Shown in pieces: positions 28,001-40,610 of a DNA stretch of 64,000 bases; the stretch's first letter is position 1, and each line of letters begins with the position of its first letter. The notes under the pieces are model-generated. The model did not search any database. It worked only from the letters and a program-made list of their open reading frames with translations, and was not told the origin of the DNA. Location of the stretch: the NCBI RefSeq assembly GCF_024868665.1, contig NC_079900.1, positions 3,826,460-3,890,459 on the forward strand, read 5' to 3'. The position numbers were made by a program, and so were the translations under genes. The stretch comes from Triplophysa rosa. Lineage: Eukaryota > Chordata > Actinopteri > Cypriniformes > Nemacheilidae.

Positions 28001-31000
28001 AAATGTCATCATCACTTTGAAGAAATAAAGTTTCGGTAACACTTTACCGCAAGTTGTATTTGTTAATGCATTCGCGAACATTAAATAACAATGACCAACT
28101 CAATAGCCAGTGTTGGGTGTAACTAGTTAAGTAATTAGTTACTGTAATTTAATTACTTTTCCCTTGAAAAAGTAAAGTAAGGGATTACTGTTATTTTTTC
28201 TGTAATTTAATTAGTTACTTCGGATGTAATTAAACTAAATTCTTTGTGTAATATGTGTGTGCAATAGTGGAACTGACATCAAAATTCAAAGTCTAACTTT
28301 AAAATCCTTGCTTTAATGTATAATTCTCAAATTTGTAATACTTTGGTCAGTTAATAATACTACTTTATGTAGTTTAATATTATTTATTTTAATGAATTAA
28401 ATAAGCCGTTTCATGTCTATCCTTCAATCACTTAACTAATCAAGGTTGATGTAGGATATAGAAAGTAATTAGTAACTAAATACTTTTTGGAGAGAGTAAT
28501 TTGTACAGTAATCTAATTACACTATTGAATATGTAATTATTAACTAGTAATTAATTACTTTTTCAGAGTAACTTACCCAACACTGTCAATAGCATTGTAT
28601 TTTTTATCTTAGTTCATGTTAATTTCAGCATTTAATAAAACATTTTAAAATCAAAAATTGTATCTGTTAACATTAAAGCACTAACATGAACAAGTGTGTT
28701 TGCATTGCAATGCTTGAAAAATAGTTTATGTTTTACTAATGTCAACAAATGCAACTTCATTGTAAAGTGTTACAAAATTAACAGTAAGAATTAAACGCTA
28801 AATGCAAGCAAAATCCCTCCTAATAACAGGATCTGAAGACGCTACAAAATAAATAAACAAGCATCAATCATACCGAGCCATACATAATGAGTTTCATTCT
28901 TTAAAAGCAACAGGATCTACAGTTTAACCAAATCAAACACCGAACACTTGAAACAAGAGCTTCTCTTGCTTCTCTGAATAATATGCCTAAAAAGACAACT
29001 TTGCCAACTTAGTTCTTTATTTCCCCTTCGGGTAATTTCAGGAAATGTACAACACACATGTAACGTTAGCACAGAGGTTGTTTTCTTCAATGCTGGCCTT
29101 GATCCTGTCAGCATATTCAATATCATAAGCTTTGAATGCGTCTGCTGCTGTGGGCGTTTCTCTTCTGTCATCCGATCTGTCTTAGACACAATTCTCGCTC
29201 CATCAGCCCTTTTTCTCCTCAGAGAATGAAATCTCCCTTTAATACTTGTAATCATACATTGAGAAGAAAACGACATGGACTGAGTTAAACACGAAAATGC
29301 TCCGTCTGATAACTTGTTCGACACAAACAGACGACGTAAATAGCAATGCATATCTTGCGAAAAGAATTTAAAATAAAGAAAATGACAGCACGCGCGCACG
29401 CACGAAAAACAAGAAAAAAGCGCCGGCGCGATCCAACATCAAAACGCTTCCTCAAGTAAAATGGCGAAGCCTAATTTGGGTGATCGTAAGACATAAATGA
29501 CATCAAAAAATAACCGTCAATTTGACAGCGCGTTTATTAAAGTATCAAAATGTCACGTAGCTTTACTTCACAAAGTGCAAAGTCCTCAGCGTTTGACGGA
29601 ACTCGTCGTCAGACGTGCACTCTGTGACTGGACCATCTGAGACCATTTTGCTGGCATCTGTGATTTAAAGCGCGCAAGGGATGTGACAGGGGCTTGTCTT
29701 AAATGTTAAAACGATCGCGCCCCATGCAAGCTTTAAAAGTGGGAAAGCCCGGTGCACATGCAGATCTCATGCATCCCCATGCACGGCGCGGAAGTGCATG
29801 CACTCACCATTCAGCGGCCGCAACGCATCGGACTTACAGCACCTACAGTCCGACAATTTTTCCGCTATTGTTTGTGTCTGCGGGAAGGTGGGAGCAGCCA
29901 TTTTGCCCCGCACACATGCGCTAACGCACAGAGGCGTGACGAACCGAATAAAGGCGGAGACTGGGCTAAATATTAAAATACCTGACCTCAATTACATTAA
30001 TGCACACGAGTTGATCTGCATCATGTAAAGGACTTGAAAACCACTTTTACAACTGCCCCTGGCTGGATTTATGACCACAAAGCAGGGGATGTAACGTAAA
30101 TGTACTTCTTGTTTTATTGGCAGGTAAGAAAAGTATGAGTACGCAATATCTTCTTAACGTAAGAACACTGTGTTTTCCAGAAAAAAGTAAATAAATATTG
30201 CTTTCAGAAAATACTTGAAACGGTCCAAAAATCTGAGTCCGCTATTGAATTCTGCATTAGGCTTGTTATCATTTCAAGTGTTCCCTGGGGTGTCAAACCT
30301 ATGACCTTCTCTTCCAGTTGAGCTACAGTTGATTTTTTTTAAGAAATGTCAGAAATTATTACTCATACTTTAGTCTTAAATAAAAGAACCTTTTTGCAGC
30401 ATGAACTCAAGCATGTCGTGAACGTCATGCTGCAAACTTGATTCATGAAAGTTTGTGCAAACATGATTTGTAATGACGGCGAGATCAAAAGCAGTCACAA
30501 TTTTTTAGGTACCATGTCCAACAGATTAATATTTATTTATTTATTCATTTTACCGTACCTTTTCCATTAAAAAAAATATTTAGTGATTTCTCAGTCTTTT
30601 GTATTTGATCTCGTTCCACTGTCTCATTTAACATATACAAAAAGGATATTATTTATTTTCTATAGTCCATTATCAAATAACAACTACCAAAAAACGTAAC
30701 ATGGCTCATAATTTTAACTTTCAACATCTTTGACAAATCAATCCACTTACCCTCCTCTGCTTCATTCATATTGTGCGGAGACTCAGAGGAGTCAGTGATG
30801 GACTTTGTGGTCACATTCTCCTCATGTTTCTCATCATGTTCGTCATCGGAGTTTTCATCTTGGCTTGACTGAAGTGTATGAGACGGTGTAGGCAGAACAA
30901 GATTTGGATGCTTGGCAAAGAGCTCCCGGAGGATATTAATAGGGGAAGCTGTGACTTCCCAGTTGGTGATTCCGAAGTCTCGGAGATGGGCACGGGCGTG

Positions 31001-34000
31001 ACTGGAAAGACCAGCCCGGGTGTCGAAGCCAGCGCTGCAGAACTCACATCTCATTACACTGAAGGTTGAGGGATCAAAGTTGGCAACTAGAGGTAAGGAG
31101 GGGGGAAACGACAAAACAATGTTATGGAACCGAACTGTAGTGAAAGACTGACACGTTAAACAATTGCAAAAACATCATTAACAGTAATCCACCTTCATTT
31201 ACTTGTGCCCTCACCTTTTTTCTTCTTCTTTTGGTATGAGAATTTCTTCTCAATGGCATTGACCTCTTCTGGCGAGATGAAGTGCCTAACATTGTAGCTC
31301 ACACCTACACGGTTCAGGTGACCTCTAATATGATTGGCTAGTCCAATGCCATTGTGGAACCGATCGGGGCAATAAGGGCACTTTCTTTCCACACTTTTTG
31401 ACAATCCCTCACCATCTTCATCATCCTCCTCCGTCAATACACCAAAAAGACAATTAACAACATCATCATCATCTTCATCATCATCTCCCTCTAGTTTAGT
31501 GGCAACCAGCAGGCCTTTCTCACACTTGCCCCCGCTATACGATTTGTCTTTGTTGAGTTTGGGTTCATCCTCGGGGGGATCAAGCTTTTTGCTGCTCTGC
31601 TTTGGTGACAGGGAGGCTTGGAGATCCACAGCATTGGCAGGTGGCTTCTTTCCTGAGGGTCAAAAACATATATGAACCAATGAGAACTTTATTATTCCAT
31701 GTCAAGGTGGTCAATCGTGGTCCTGATAACACTCTTTAACAATATTAACAGTAAATTCACACCAATTTTTTGCATGATTTTGTGGCCAAAAACAGACAAC
31801 ACGTATACAATTTCAAGTTTAATTTTCCTGGCTGCAACCTTTAAAGGTCTCTGTGGCTCACCCATCACCATGTTGTATGAGAGGGGAGTTTGGTGATCAG
31901 AGCTGTCAGACTCTATGAGGACGAGGGGCAACTTGTTTCTGAGCTGGGCCTGTGACCCCTGAAGCAGCCCCAGTCTCTCTGCTGCCCCCCGGAGGCTGGC
32001 CGTAAACCTGCTCTTCAGATGCAAGGCTGGGGCAGGCCCCTCCACAGGGTCTGCAGGAGGAGGGACCAGGTTCAGATAGGGATGAAACCTGGGAATTCAG
32101 TGCCAGGCATGGCTCATTTGTGCTTTCTGGAATTTTAAGTCTGGGCACTTGCTTCCCTCCCAAGTATTGGTCCTTGCTGACTTTGGCCACTTATTAAGCA
32201 TCACAGCGAAAAAGTTTTTTAAAGGAAAAAAAATGTTGATTAGAAGGGGGTGTTCCCAATACTTTTGTCCATATAACGAGTTTTTCCCATTGAGGAGGGT
32301 ATTACACTACACTTAAGTTCATCCCAAAATCAAATTTGTGTGATTTTTTTACTCACCCACATGACGTTAAACATGTTTTGAGACCTCCCGGCGTCTTCGG
32401 AGCACAAATAAAGATATTTAGGTGACGTCCGAGAGATTTGCAGGCCTCATCATAGACATCATGGTTATAGTTGTTGTCAAGGTCCAGAAAAGTACAAAAG
32501 ACATTGTTAAATTGGTCCATCCACTCATAGTGGCTCAATTGAATTTTTTTGAAGCAACGAGAATTCTTTATGTGCAATAACAAACCAAAATAACGACTTT
32601 AATCGATATATTCTCCTCTGTCGCGTCAGTCTATGGTGCGCGTTCACGAGAACACTTTGACGCATGCGCATTCGGTTGGGCAAAAAAGTGCAAGTCTTCC
32701 TCAATATCGAAATCATCAGACATTTTGCGAAGATCAGCTTATAAACAGCGTGCGTCATCTTGTAAACACAGAGTTGCGCTTCCGTGTTGTCAGTCAGAAT
32801 GCTGGCGTCTGCCCCCACCGAATGCGCATGCGTCAAAGTGCTCTCGTGAACGTGCACCATAGACTGACATGACAAGAGGAGAATGTATATCGATTAAAGT
32901 ATGGAGCGAAAATTGTGCCTAAACTTAACAAACAAATCCAGCGTTTTGCAAACAAACGCAACCTTTTTTGCAAAAGAAACTAAACTCTGAAACAAACAGA
33001 AAGCGTTTTACAAATACATAATGCAATTCGAGAGAAAATGCAAAGGTGTAACATGTAAATGTACTGTGTTTAAGTCTCACCTTTTTATGAGATTCTCTCA
33101 GCTTGATTTTCTCACAAATGTGACCGTGCAGATTTTCTCACAAATGCATGTGCAACAGCAGGTGGTGCTATTGAGAATTAGTTTCTATAGGAAGAAGCCA
33201 TGAACATTACCTTGAGTGCCACCCTTGCCAGTGCCAGAAACTAAATTAATTTCATTCATCAAGTTTCATTCAGTTAGTCTCATGAAATTTATTGAAACTG
33301 TTAATAATAATCAGTTGCTGTTTTTAATAATATATAATGAATTATGCATTGGTTTTAATATACAAATAACATACAACAAACTGGATGCATTTGCAATGTT
33401 GTCACCCCTTCCACCCCATCTCATTGTCTCGTTCTTGTTTCCCAACTGATTACGTTCACAAAACAAACTACTTTTTCAAGGATACTTTCTTATAAGGGAA
33501 TTTTGACATAATTTTTTGTTTATATCAGGGCTTGCTCTAGGCATGGGCAGGGGTGGGCTGAATCCCCCTAAACATCTGTCTTGCCCACCCAATGAGAATC
33601 AAAAAATAACACCAAAAATTGTTGTATTTTCTATTGGCTGAAAGCAACGTCACTCTTCACTTCACTGCTCTGGCTTTAGTTTGTAACAGAGAAGCATGCT
33701 ACATGCTACAGGTGGAAGCAAAATACTGTGCAAAGGAATTTTAGACGCACTGCACATATGTAAAATTAAGCATGTCAAATTAATTGTGCAGTAAAATCAG
33801 ATTCATTTCTTCGTTTTTGCGGTCTTATTTTGTGCTGTTAACAAACAGCTATTATTTGCTTGCAATATATAGGCTAGATTTTAACCTATTGACTTTCAGT
33901 AATGACTGAAAGCTCCATCTTCCAAAGCTCCCGCTTCAGAAATAAATCTGTTTCTCTCCATCTCAAACACCCCAATTCACTCTGCAGGTGGTAGCGAAAC

Positions 34001-37000
34001 AATGTGCAAAATAGTTCAGTTTAGGTGCGATGCGCGCTCACGATACCACATAAAAAACAGCAGACACGATGTAAAGTTCATTGTGCAGTGTAATCAGATT
34101 AATTCATTCAATTCATTAAAAGAAATTAAACAGAAATCAGTGATCGTTCAGTGATGGGGAATGTTCTTAGCCTGCTTTATTTTGTAGGCTTCTATTTATG
34201 TCCAGTTTACATAACCGCTTTATTTAAGGTGTAAAACATCAATGAAATGTTGTCTGTTTTTTATATTTATATAAAAATAAATCATTTAAATCCTGCATGT
34301 ATTGCAGTCATATAGTGCAGTGTTTGTTGAATTCCAACAAAAGCAAACCTCAAGAGTGACTGAGCACGATAACAAACTAATTAAAAAAAATCTGGGTTAT
34401 TTCATAAAACATTTTTTTACGTTTTCTAACGTTTTCTTAGTTTTGTGTTGCTTAAAACTAAATATGAACTTGTTTTTGCTGTGTTTCCGTTTTAAAAATG
34501 CAGATCATCTTTTCTGTTTTCACCTGTTTTCACCAGTTTTCACCCTTTTTCTCCAAATAAATAAAAATAAATTATATGAAATTTGGGAGAAATGTTGTCA
34601 AAAGTTCACAGAAATAAACAAAAACGATCATTTTACCAAATCACATTCTTATCAGAAAAAGAGGAAAATACTTTTTAAATGGACTCTTAATTTTGTCTGC
34701 AGCTATACTGTCTGTGCGGTTGGGGTATATCCCCACCCAGGATATCTGCTAGTCCACACTTCTGCACCTGGCAGGAACCGGGCCTGATTTATATTTATTT
34801 ATATTTTTATGTAAATTTTTTGTAAGATTTCAGTATAGTATTTTGCGCTCTTTCTGAGATGTGACTCGGTTTTTAGTGATTTTTCTGCATGAAAGTTGCA
34901 CTGATACATATGTTTGACTTTTATACATAACAACTCATAGATAAAAAGTATTTAACATTATGTCTAAACACTATGGCATTAAAGTAGAGAGCTTTCTAGG
35001 CTATAAAAGATGGAAAAGCAAATAAATCGTCGTGGTAGTTGTTTCAGTCAGTCGTCGGCTTTGTTTGGTTGCCATTAGCCTATTTAGGTTTAAAATGAAT
35101 GCTGCTATTTTTTTGGCTATTTCAAGCTATTTGGGCAATTTTTGCAATAAAATAAACCAGCACAAAAAAACAGTAATATAAATCTAAGTCAAACAATTGA
35201 ACTATCTGCTGTTTTGGGAGAAGTTGCATAACTGAGAAAATCTGTACGGTCACATTTGTGAGAAAATCTGTACGGTCACATTTGTGAGAAAATCTGCACG
35301 GTCACATTTGTGAGAAAATCAAGCTGAGAGAATCTCATAAAAAGGTGAGACTTAAACACAGTACATTTATATGTTACACCTTTGCATTTTCTCTCGAATT
35401 GCATTATGTATTTGTAAAACGCTTTCTGTTTGTTTCAGAGTTTAGTTTCTTTTGCAAAAAAGGTTGCGTTTGTTTGCAAAACGCTGGATTTGTTTGTTAA
35501 GTTTAGGCACAATTTTCGCTCCATATTAAAGTCGCTATTTTGGTTTGTTTTTCGCACATAAAGCTTTCTCGTCGCTTCAAAAAAATTTAATTGAGCCACT
35601 TTGAGCGGAAGGACCAATTTAACGATGTCTTTTGTACTTTTCTGGACCTTGACAAGACAACAACTATAACCATTATGTCTATGAGGAGGCCTGGAAATCT
35701 CTCAGATGTCACCTAAATATCTTTATTTGTGCTCCGAAGACGCCGGGAGGTCACAAAACATGTTTAACGTCATGTGGGTGAGCAAAAAAATCACACAAAT
35801 TTGATTTTGGGATGAACTTACCCTTTAAATGTCATTGACGACTAAACAGACACATCACGATAACACAATCATGACACATACACATGCATCACAACACTAA
35901 AGACTAGGATTGTAACAATATCAAAATCTCACTGTACAATAATACCTCGGTATAGCGTCCACGGTATGGTATTTATGGCAATATTTAAAATGACAAATGA
36001 TCACTTGGAAATGTGCCATAAGCATACTCTTTTCTTTATCCTCTAATCATAACTGTTGCTTACAGGTATGAGTTATAGTATGAGATGGGTCAAACGACCT
36101 AAAAATCCCTTTTATAAAATAAAATAACTGCACCAGATGGACCTTGACAAAGGTAACATCTATTGTTTTTCTAACATTCTCTATGTTAGAGCCGGAAAAC
36201 CTATCGTTTCATACAGTCATGTGACCACAGTAATATTGAGACAATTTTGCTATTGCGATATTGTTACATCCCTACTGAAGACACACAGGTTTGTATTTAT
36301 TCAGATATAGACTGCATGAAAATAGGATCATAAGTATTTGTTATGGTTAACAACACTATTAATTAATTTATTAACACTATATCTGAACTAGTCTGCAATA
36401 TGGTGCAAATTCTCTAGATGAAGTATTCTTGTCTTGTGTGTAAATGTTTCAAAGTATAGACCACTTTGCAAAATGTCAACACAAGTCCAGAACAAGGTTA
36501 TTATCGTATACTTAATATATTAAAACATTTCTATTAAAATCAAAGAAAGTATAGGCCTAAATATTATTTTAAAAACTTAAACTACGTTGTAAATGAAAAG
36601 TAGGAATGTTACCAGAGCAATAAACTAATAAAAAATATATGTTAAAGCCGAGGCACTAAAATTACTAACTGAAAATAAATTAAAACCATACTAAAACTGA
36701 AAAAAAATGTAACTTAGGGTGTGTTAATATATGCCATGTTTGGTTCGATTAAACCGAACTCTGGTGCGATTGCTCTAGTGCGATTTATTTGTGTATAAGT
36801 GTGAACACTGCCGCCCGAACCCTGGGGCGCACCAAACAAGCCGACCGAGAACCATCTTTTCAGCACTTTCAAACCAACTCTGGTGCGGTTCGATTGAAAT
36901 ATGAACGCAACACGGACCAAAGGCATCGAACCGAACCAAAAACAGGAAGTAATAACAGTATACGACACGAAAACCAAGTGATATTTGGTAATATAAAAGG

Positions 37001-40000
37001 AGTGTTTATTAGACATGTGCTTGCGCATGTAATGGAGGAATTCCTGGCGCCGTTTTGACTGCTTTAAACACTTCATGAGGTCTTCGCGAGTTACCGGCTT
37101 GCTAAAAATACCCTCATATGCGCAGACATACACCGAGCATGTATAACCCAGCACACAGCATTGTTTTGGATGTCCAGTAAGTTCCGTTTTTGAAGATAAA
37201 TCATAAAAGCTGTCCAATCACGTTGCAACTTGACACGTAAGCTGTTAGGTTCGATATCTTTAGGTTCGCTGTTAAAATGCCAAGCGAACCAGGACCACAT
37301 TTATATTTTTATTTTTTGGTGCGGACCAAAATAACCGAACTATAAATATGAACGCACCCTTATATAGCAATATAAAAAAACAAATATTGAAATGATAAAA
37401 GCAAATATGGTTAACTAAAATTAATTTTAAAAAAATAGAACCAAATTCAAAACATGAATTAAAACTACTATAAAACTGAAAACAAACTATAATAACTCTG
37501 GGCCAGAAGTTGTAGTTGATTTTTTTACTTGCATGTATAATTACATCTTAAAGATATTAATTTAACAATTTGATTTGGTTGTAAAAATGTTTTGTTGGTT
37601 TTATTTTGTTTAAACATTTGTGTAGTGTTTCACTGAAACAGAAAGTTAGTTTGGACTAGCTTGGTTTATGTCTTCCAAAGTGATCTATACGTGTAGTTAA
37701 GTGTTTGCTACAGATCTGTGTTAGCATTCATTGACACACAAACATATTTTGCAGAAACTTAAATCCAAATGCAAGATATAGTTTCTATCACTGTGTCTTT
37801 TCCTTGGGAACCCATAAACATACTGCTAGCACAACACTCTGGTGCTGGTTTTATTATGTCCTGCTATGGTCTCACCTGTTTTGGAGCCTTGTTTTAGATC
37901 ATGATCAGGTTCCGGTATCTGGTTCTGGTTCTCTTCGGTCTCGTTTGAGATTTGAACCTGTTGAGTCTGGTTGGACTTGGGATCCAGTCTTGTGCTTGCC
38001 CTCGTGCGCCCCAGCCTACCCCTCGCAGCCCGGGCCGAGCACTTGTTTACTATGCTCTTGAACGCCAAGTCCCTACGCCGTGGAGCGGCATTTTTGCAAG
38101 GATTTTGAGGCGAGGACATGAGAGGCTGTTGGACGTTCTCCTCCACAGGTTCAGCCACTGCTGGCTTTTCTGTTTGGCTTTCTTCTTGGCTTTCGCCGAC
38201 TGTTTCCAGATGCGTGGTTTCTTTGTCAGGACTCTGCTCTCCTTGAGTCGAGGGATTTAGTGGGACTTGTGAAGGGCTAGGTTGCGTTTTTGTTTTCTTC
38301 GAAGCTCGAATGGGGTACCTCTTGCCAAAAAGTGAGACCAGAGTTGTCGCATCGTCCCCCGAAGACTGACCCTGTCCTTTTTTGCAGGACCTCTGCTGGA
38401 AACGAGGCGACGTGCGATATACGCCGGCCCTTTTTCTAGTGTTGTGCGTCTTGGCATGGTCTGCAAGCTCTTGTGGCACGTCACAGCTAAAGCTGCATTT
38501 CAGACACACGAGTCGGCCCGAGCCGACCTCTGGTGACGCTTCGGTGACCATATCGGATGTTTTACTGCAACTAGCTTGCTCCGCCTCTCGTGTTTCCCTC
38601 TCGTTTAATTTCCCAATCTCCTCCAGGATTTTCCGGCGTGATTCCTCATGGCATCTTTGATGATCTAGCAGTGGTACCTGGTCCGCAAACTCCAGACCGC
38701 ACTCTACGCATTCAAATCCGCTTTTAGTAGGATGTCCACTCCAAGACTCTTTCTCTCCGCATTGCCATTTCTTCCCAGGCTCGCCTTGACCGTGTTCTCG
38801 CATATGTTCCCGTAGATGGTCTCGTTTTTTGAAGTAAATGCTACACTCCACACATGTGAAAATCTCATGGCCACCCAGATGGCTCACAACTGACTTCTGC
38901 CTTTTCTGTACCTTCTTTTCCTTTCCCCGGTTCAACTCCAACATCCCTCCCTCGACATCTGTGATCTTCGTGAGCTCTTTTGCTCCTGAAGGTTTCCCCC
39001 TGGCCCTTCTGCCGGCTCCTGTTGTACGATGCCAATTCCCCAGTCCAGAGAAAGGTCTCAGTATGGCCCGCTTTTTCCTCCGCCGTTGGATGAAGGTGCA
39101 GTGCGCCCAAGGTCCGGGTGGTGGGCTCTCGGGCTCAGAGTCACCTGGGAAGGTATATACGTCTGGCTCTTTGGTACTCGCCTTTACCAGCCCCTTCTGG
39201 TTATGCTTTCTCAGGCTATCTTCTTTCGTTTTTTGGCATCTGTCTTTGGGTATAACATCGGGCAAATGGCTCACTTTGTCTTGTTCAACTGTAAGGGAAC
39301 AGAGAAAGGTTTCAATTCATTTTTATGTGTTGGTGACATTGATGTATTCATGCTTTGAGACTGTTATGCATTTATTACTATTTTACTTTTTTCTGTATGT
39401 TTCTGTGAGTCTGCAGTTGTTGGATTCCTGTGTGTTACATCATCATCTTCCAGGGCGAAAGGTACGATCTTGGCATGAAATAAGTGCTCCTCAGGTTCCT
39501 GGCAAAGATCAATGTCAAGTCTGCAAACAGGAATTAAGATTGAAAGTTTGATTATAGCCGGATATACACTATATACCCAACTTAAATATACACCACCTCG
39601 AATGTACCTTTTCAATAAATTGATTCTTCAATATAACTGTACACTTTCATCTCACCTGCTTTGCTGTTGTCCAGAAGTTGGACTTCCTGGGCTGTGAGCA
39701 GCCAGACCATGAGGGTTAGAAAAGTGCTGAAGTTCTTCCTCTGACATATATCACAGGAATCCACACAGGAACACAAACAATATACGCATGACTTAACAGG
39801 AAGCCTTTGACTCACAGTTATATTTACAGCGTGTAGACAAACAATTACCATAAATGTTGTTCACATAGACGCATGTCACAGTACAACCACAAAAAAATTC
39901 AGAATGAGACTTTTTGCAAATGCTCGATTCGAGTCGCTCTCACTGTCTTATGATTAAGACACACGTGTATTTTTTATAGACACAGATGAACCGAAGAGAC

Positions 40001-40528
40001 AATTACCGTCCAAGATTTCCTTCTCCGAGTCAGAATCCCAAGTGAGAGACGAAGGGAACGATGACGACCGCAGGCTTCTCTGTTCATTCCCACACGGCTC
40101 CAGTGTGGGGAACAAGCATTTTGGACTTTCGGGATCTCCGCTGCCATCATCCCTCTCCAGAATGGCGCTGTGAGATAACCCTCCCTGTGAGTTCAGAGGG
40201 TTAAAACAAGCCCAACAATTACACAGTTCTGTTTAAAAGAGAAATAAAATGTTGCGAGATTCTTACACCATTGAAAACGGTATCACAGTGTTATCTGTTA
40301 CACTCATATAGTTTATGAAAATGTTTTCAGTGTCCACTGGAAAGCTGAATCTTTACTTTTATTGTTAAATAAACATATTGAGAAAATTGAGTTAGGAATG
40401 TCTTCCTGGGGTCTTATTTGTACCAGTAAGGTGTAGTTGAGTAAGGAGCTTGATGTTGACGGCGCCGCTCCTGGGTCGGACAACAGATCTAGGGGGTCCC
40501 GGATCGAGAGGTCATCTTCAGGCTCCAT
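22070..40528 (-). CDS. wiz: WIZ, widely interspaced C2H2 zinc-finger protein (17 coding exons, 2004 aa)
   Basis: WIZ is a nuclear adaptor that bridges G9a/GLP (EHMT) H3K9 methyltransferases and CtBP. Coding exons, 5' to 3': 40528-40424, 40184-40007, 39740-39656, 39520-39387, 39288-37876, 32050-31862, 31652-31215, 31086-30751, 27318-27178, 27078-26527, 26382-25933, 25573-25073, 24982-24455, 23591-23380, 23211-22920, 22849-22687, 22367-22070. Phases agree at every junction and the total is 6015 nt. Eleven C2H2 fingers lie near residues 313, 361, 429, 793, 861, 1013, 1201, 1348, 1521, 1687 and 1905; most have the family signature F-E-x-R-K-G-L-S-S-H-A-R. The last finger is split over two exons and corresponds to the GLP-binding C-terminal finger of mammals. 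A CtBP-type PLNLT motif (1187-1191) spans exons 10 and 11. The start MEPEDDLSIRD was chosen because an acceptor lies just upstream at 40579/40580. Human WIZ is shorter, about 1650 aa as I recall. Which teleost paralogue this is cannot be told. Confidence 0.93.
25638..25880. mobile_element. MITE of the GGGATAGTTCACCC family in a wiz intron
   Basis: The terminal inverted repeats AAGGGATAGTTCACCCAAAAATA and TATTTTTGGGTGAACTCTCCCTT flank the family's internal words. It lies between wiz exons 11 and 12. Confidence 0.8.
27319..28107. other. wiz intron 8, left part, nothing recognised
   Basis: AT-rich intron sequence with no bounded repeat or coding signal seen. Confidence 0.4.
28108..28585 (+). 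mobile_element. Non-autonomous hAT MITE, copy 2 (wiz intron 8)
   Basis: Ends CAGTGTTGGG and CCCAACACTG, with an exact 8-bp target duplication TCAATAGC at 28100-28107 and 28586-28593. Closely similar to copies 1 and 3 and in the same orientation as copy 1. Confidence 0.9.
29350..29960 (-). promoter_or_regulatory. Putative internal CpG-rich promoter of wiz
   Basis: This intronic stretch is GC- and CpG-rich (GCGCGCACGC, GCGCCGGCGCG, GCGGCCGC) against very AT-rich surroundings. It surrounds the alternative first exon at 29901-29838. No TATA box is evident, which suits a CpG-type promoter. Confidence 0.45.
29838..29901 (-). CDS. wiz: Putative alternative first coding exon of wiz (short isoform)
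   Basis: Inside the 3.4 kb intron between wiz exons 8 and 9 lies a CpG-rich block. On the minus strand it holds ATGGCTGCTCCC (start at 29901), 21 codons (MAAPTFPQTQTIAEKLS...) and a perfect donor CT|GTAAGT. The exon ends in phase 1, exactly what exon 9 (acceptor at 27318) requires. The joined product would carry the seven C-terminal fingers from residue 1013 on, with 1066 codons plus stop. Mammalian WIZ has a short isoform with its own N-terminus, which I recall joining near the same finger. The promoter and splice are inferred, not demonstrated. Confidence 0.5.
32170..32285 (-). repeat. Possible Tc1/mariner end fragment
   Basis: The minus strand reads TATATGGACAAAAGTATTGGGA, an end motif shared by fish Tc1-like elements. 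It is only a fragment, immediately upstream of wiz exon 6. Confidence 0.4.
32603..32893. mobile_element. MITE with TTAA target duplication nested in the left arm
   Basis: Inverted ends TCGATATATTCTCC and its near-complement run inward for about 80 bp, including GTCTATGGTGC and ACGCATGCGCATTCGG. It is flanked by TTAA at 32599-32602 and 32894-32897. The other arm (near 35520-35535) supplies the empty site, which reads CTCCATATTAAAGTCG. Palindromic GCATGCGC words in both arms resemble NRF-1 sites. Confidence 0.75.
35234..35318 (+). repeat. 26-bp tandem repeat, about three copies
   Basis: The unit GAGAAAATCTG(T/C)ACGGTCACATTTGT starts at 35234, 35260 and 35286, then breaks off. It sits at the inner end of the right arm of the foldback element; the left arm has one to two copies. 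Confidence 0.85.
35905..36274. mobile_element. MITE with TAGGGATGTAACAATATC ends
   Basis: The left end TAGGATTGTAACAATATC and right end GATATTGTTACATCCCTA form inverted repeats. The interior is non-coding. It lies in wiz intron 5. Confidence 0.6.
36715..37362. mobile_element. Degenerate DNA element with AGGGTGYGTT ends
   Basis: The ends AGGGTGTGTTAATAT and ATATGAACGCACCCT are imperfect inverted repeats. GGTTCGATT/AACCGAAC words recur inside. The minus ORF at 37217-36714 lies entirely within it and shows no host domain. Confidence 0.5.
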
Positions 40529-40610
40529 GGTCCCTTGATGCACTGGTCTGGGCACAGCTGTTGTCCACCTCTCCTCGCCTACATTGGGAAGAGAAAATCT
40601 GTTTCTGCTG

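Larger units (their letters stand above)
32311..35828. mobile_element. 3.5 kb foldback transposon with ~0.55 kb inverted arms (wiz intron 5)
   Basis: The left arm (32311 to about 33134) and right arm (about 35234-35828) are inverted copies. Both contain the TTCATCCCAAAATCAAATTTG end, the GACGCCGGGAGGT block, TGGAGCGAAAATTGTG and TTCTCACAAATGTGACCGT. The outer right end reads GGATGAACTTACCCTTTAA and the left end is eroded. The left arm is longer because a 291 bp MITE is inserted in it. The centre holds only an unrecognisable ORF (34302-34787, low complexity), with no transposase motif. Confidence 0.75.

Noticed and set aside
28917..29399. 160-codon minus ORF in wiz intron 8
   Set aside because: No recognisable domain, no splice partner in phase and it lies in an intron; probably chance, though near the putative internal promoter.
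31862..32050. Possible transposon-derived ORF next to a Tc1-like fragment
   Set aside because: The acceptor (CCCTCCTCCTGCAG), the donor (GATGG|GTGAGC) and phases match wiz exons 5 and 7 exactly, so I treat it as wiz exon 6.
34302..34787. 161-codon plus ORF in the centre of the foldback element
   Set aside because: Low-complexity Phe/Leu/Lys-rich translation with no transposase motif.
36714..37217. 167-codon minus ORF
   Set aside because: Lies entirely inside a degenerate DNA element with inverted ends and shows no conserved domain.
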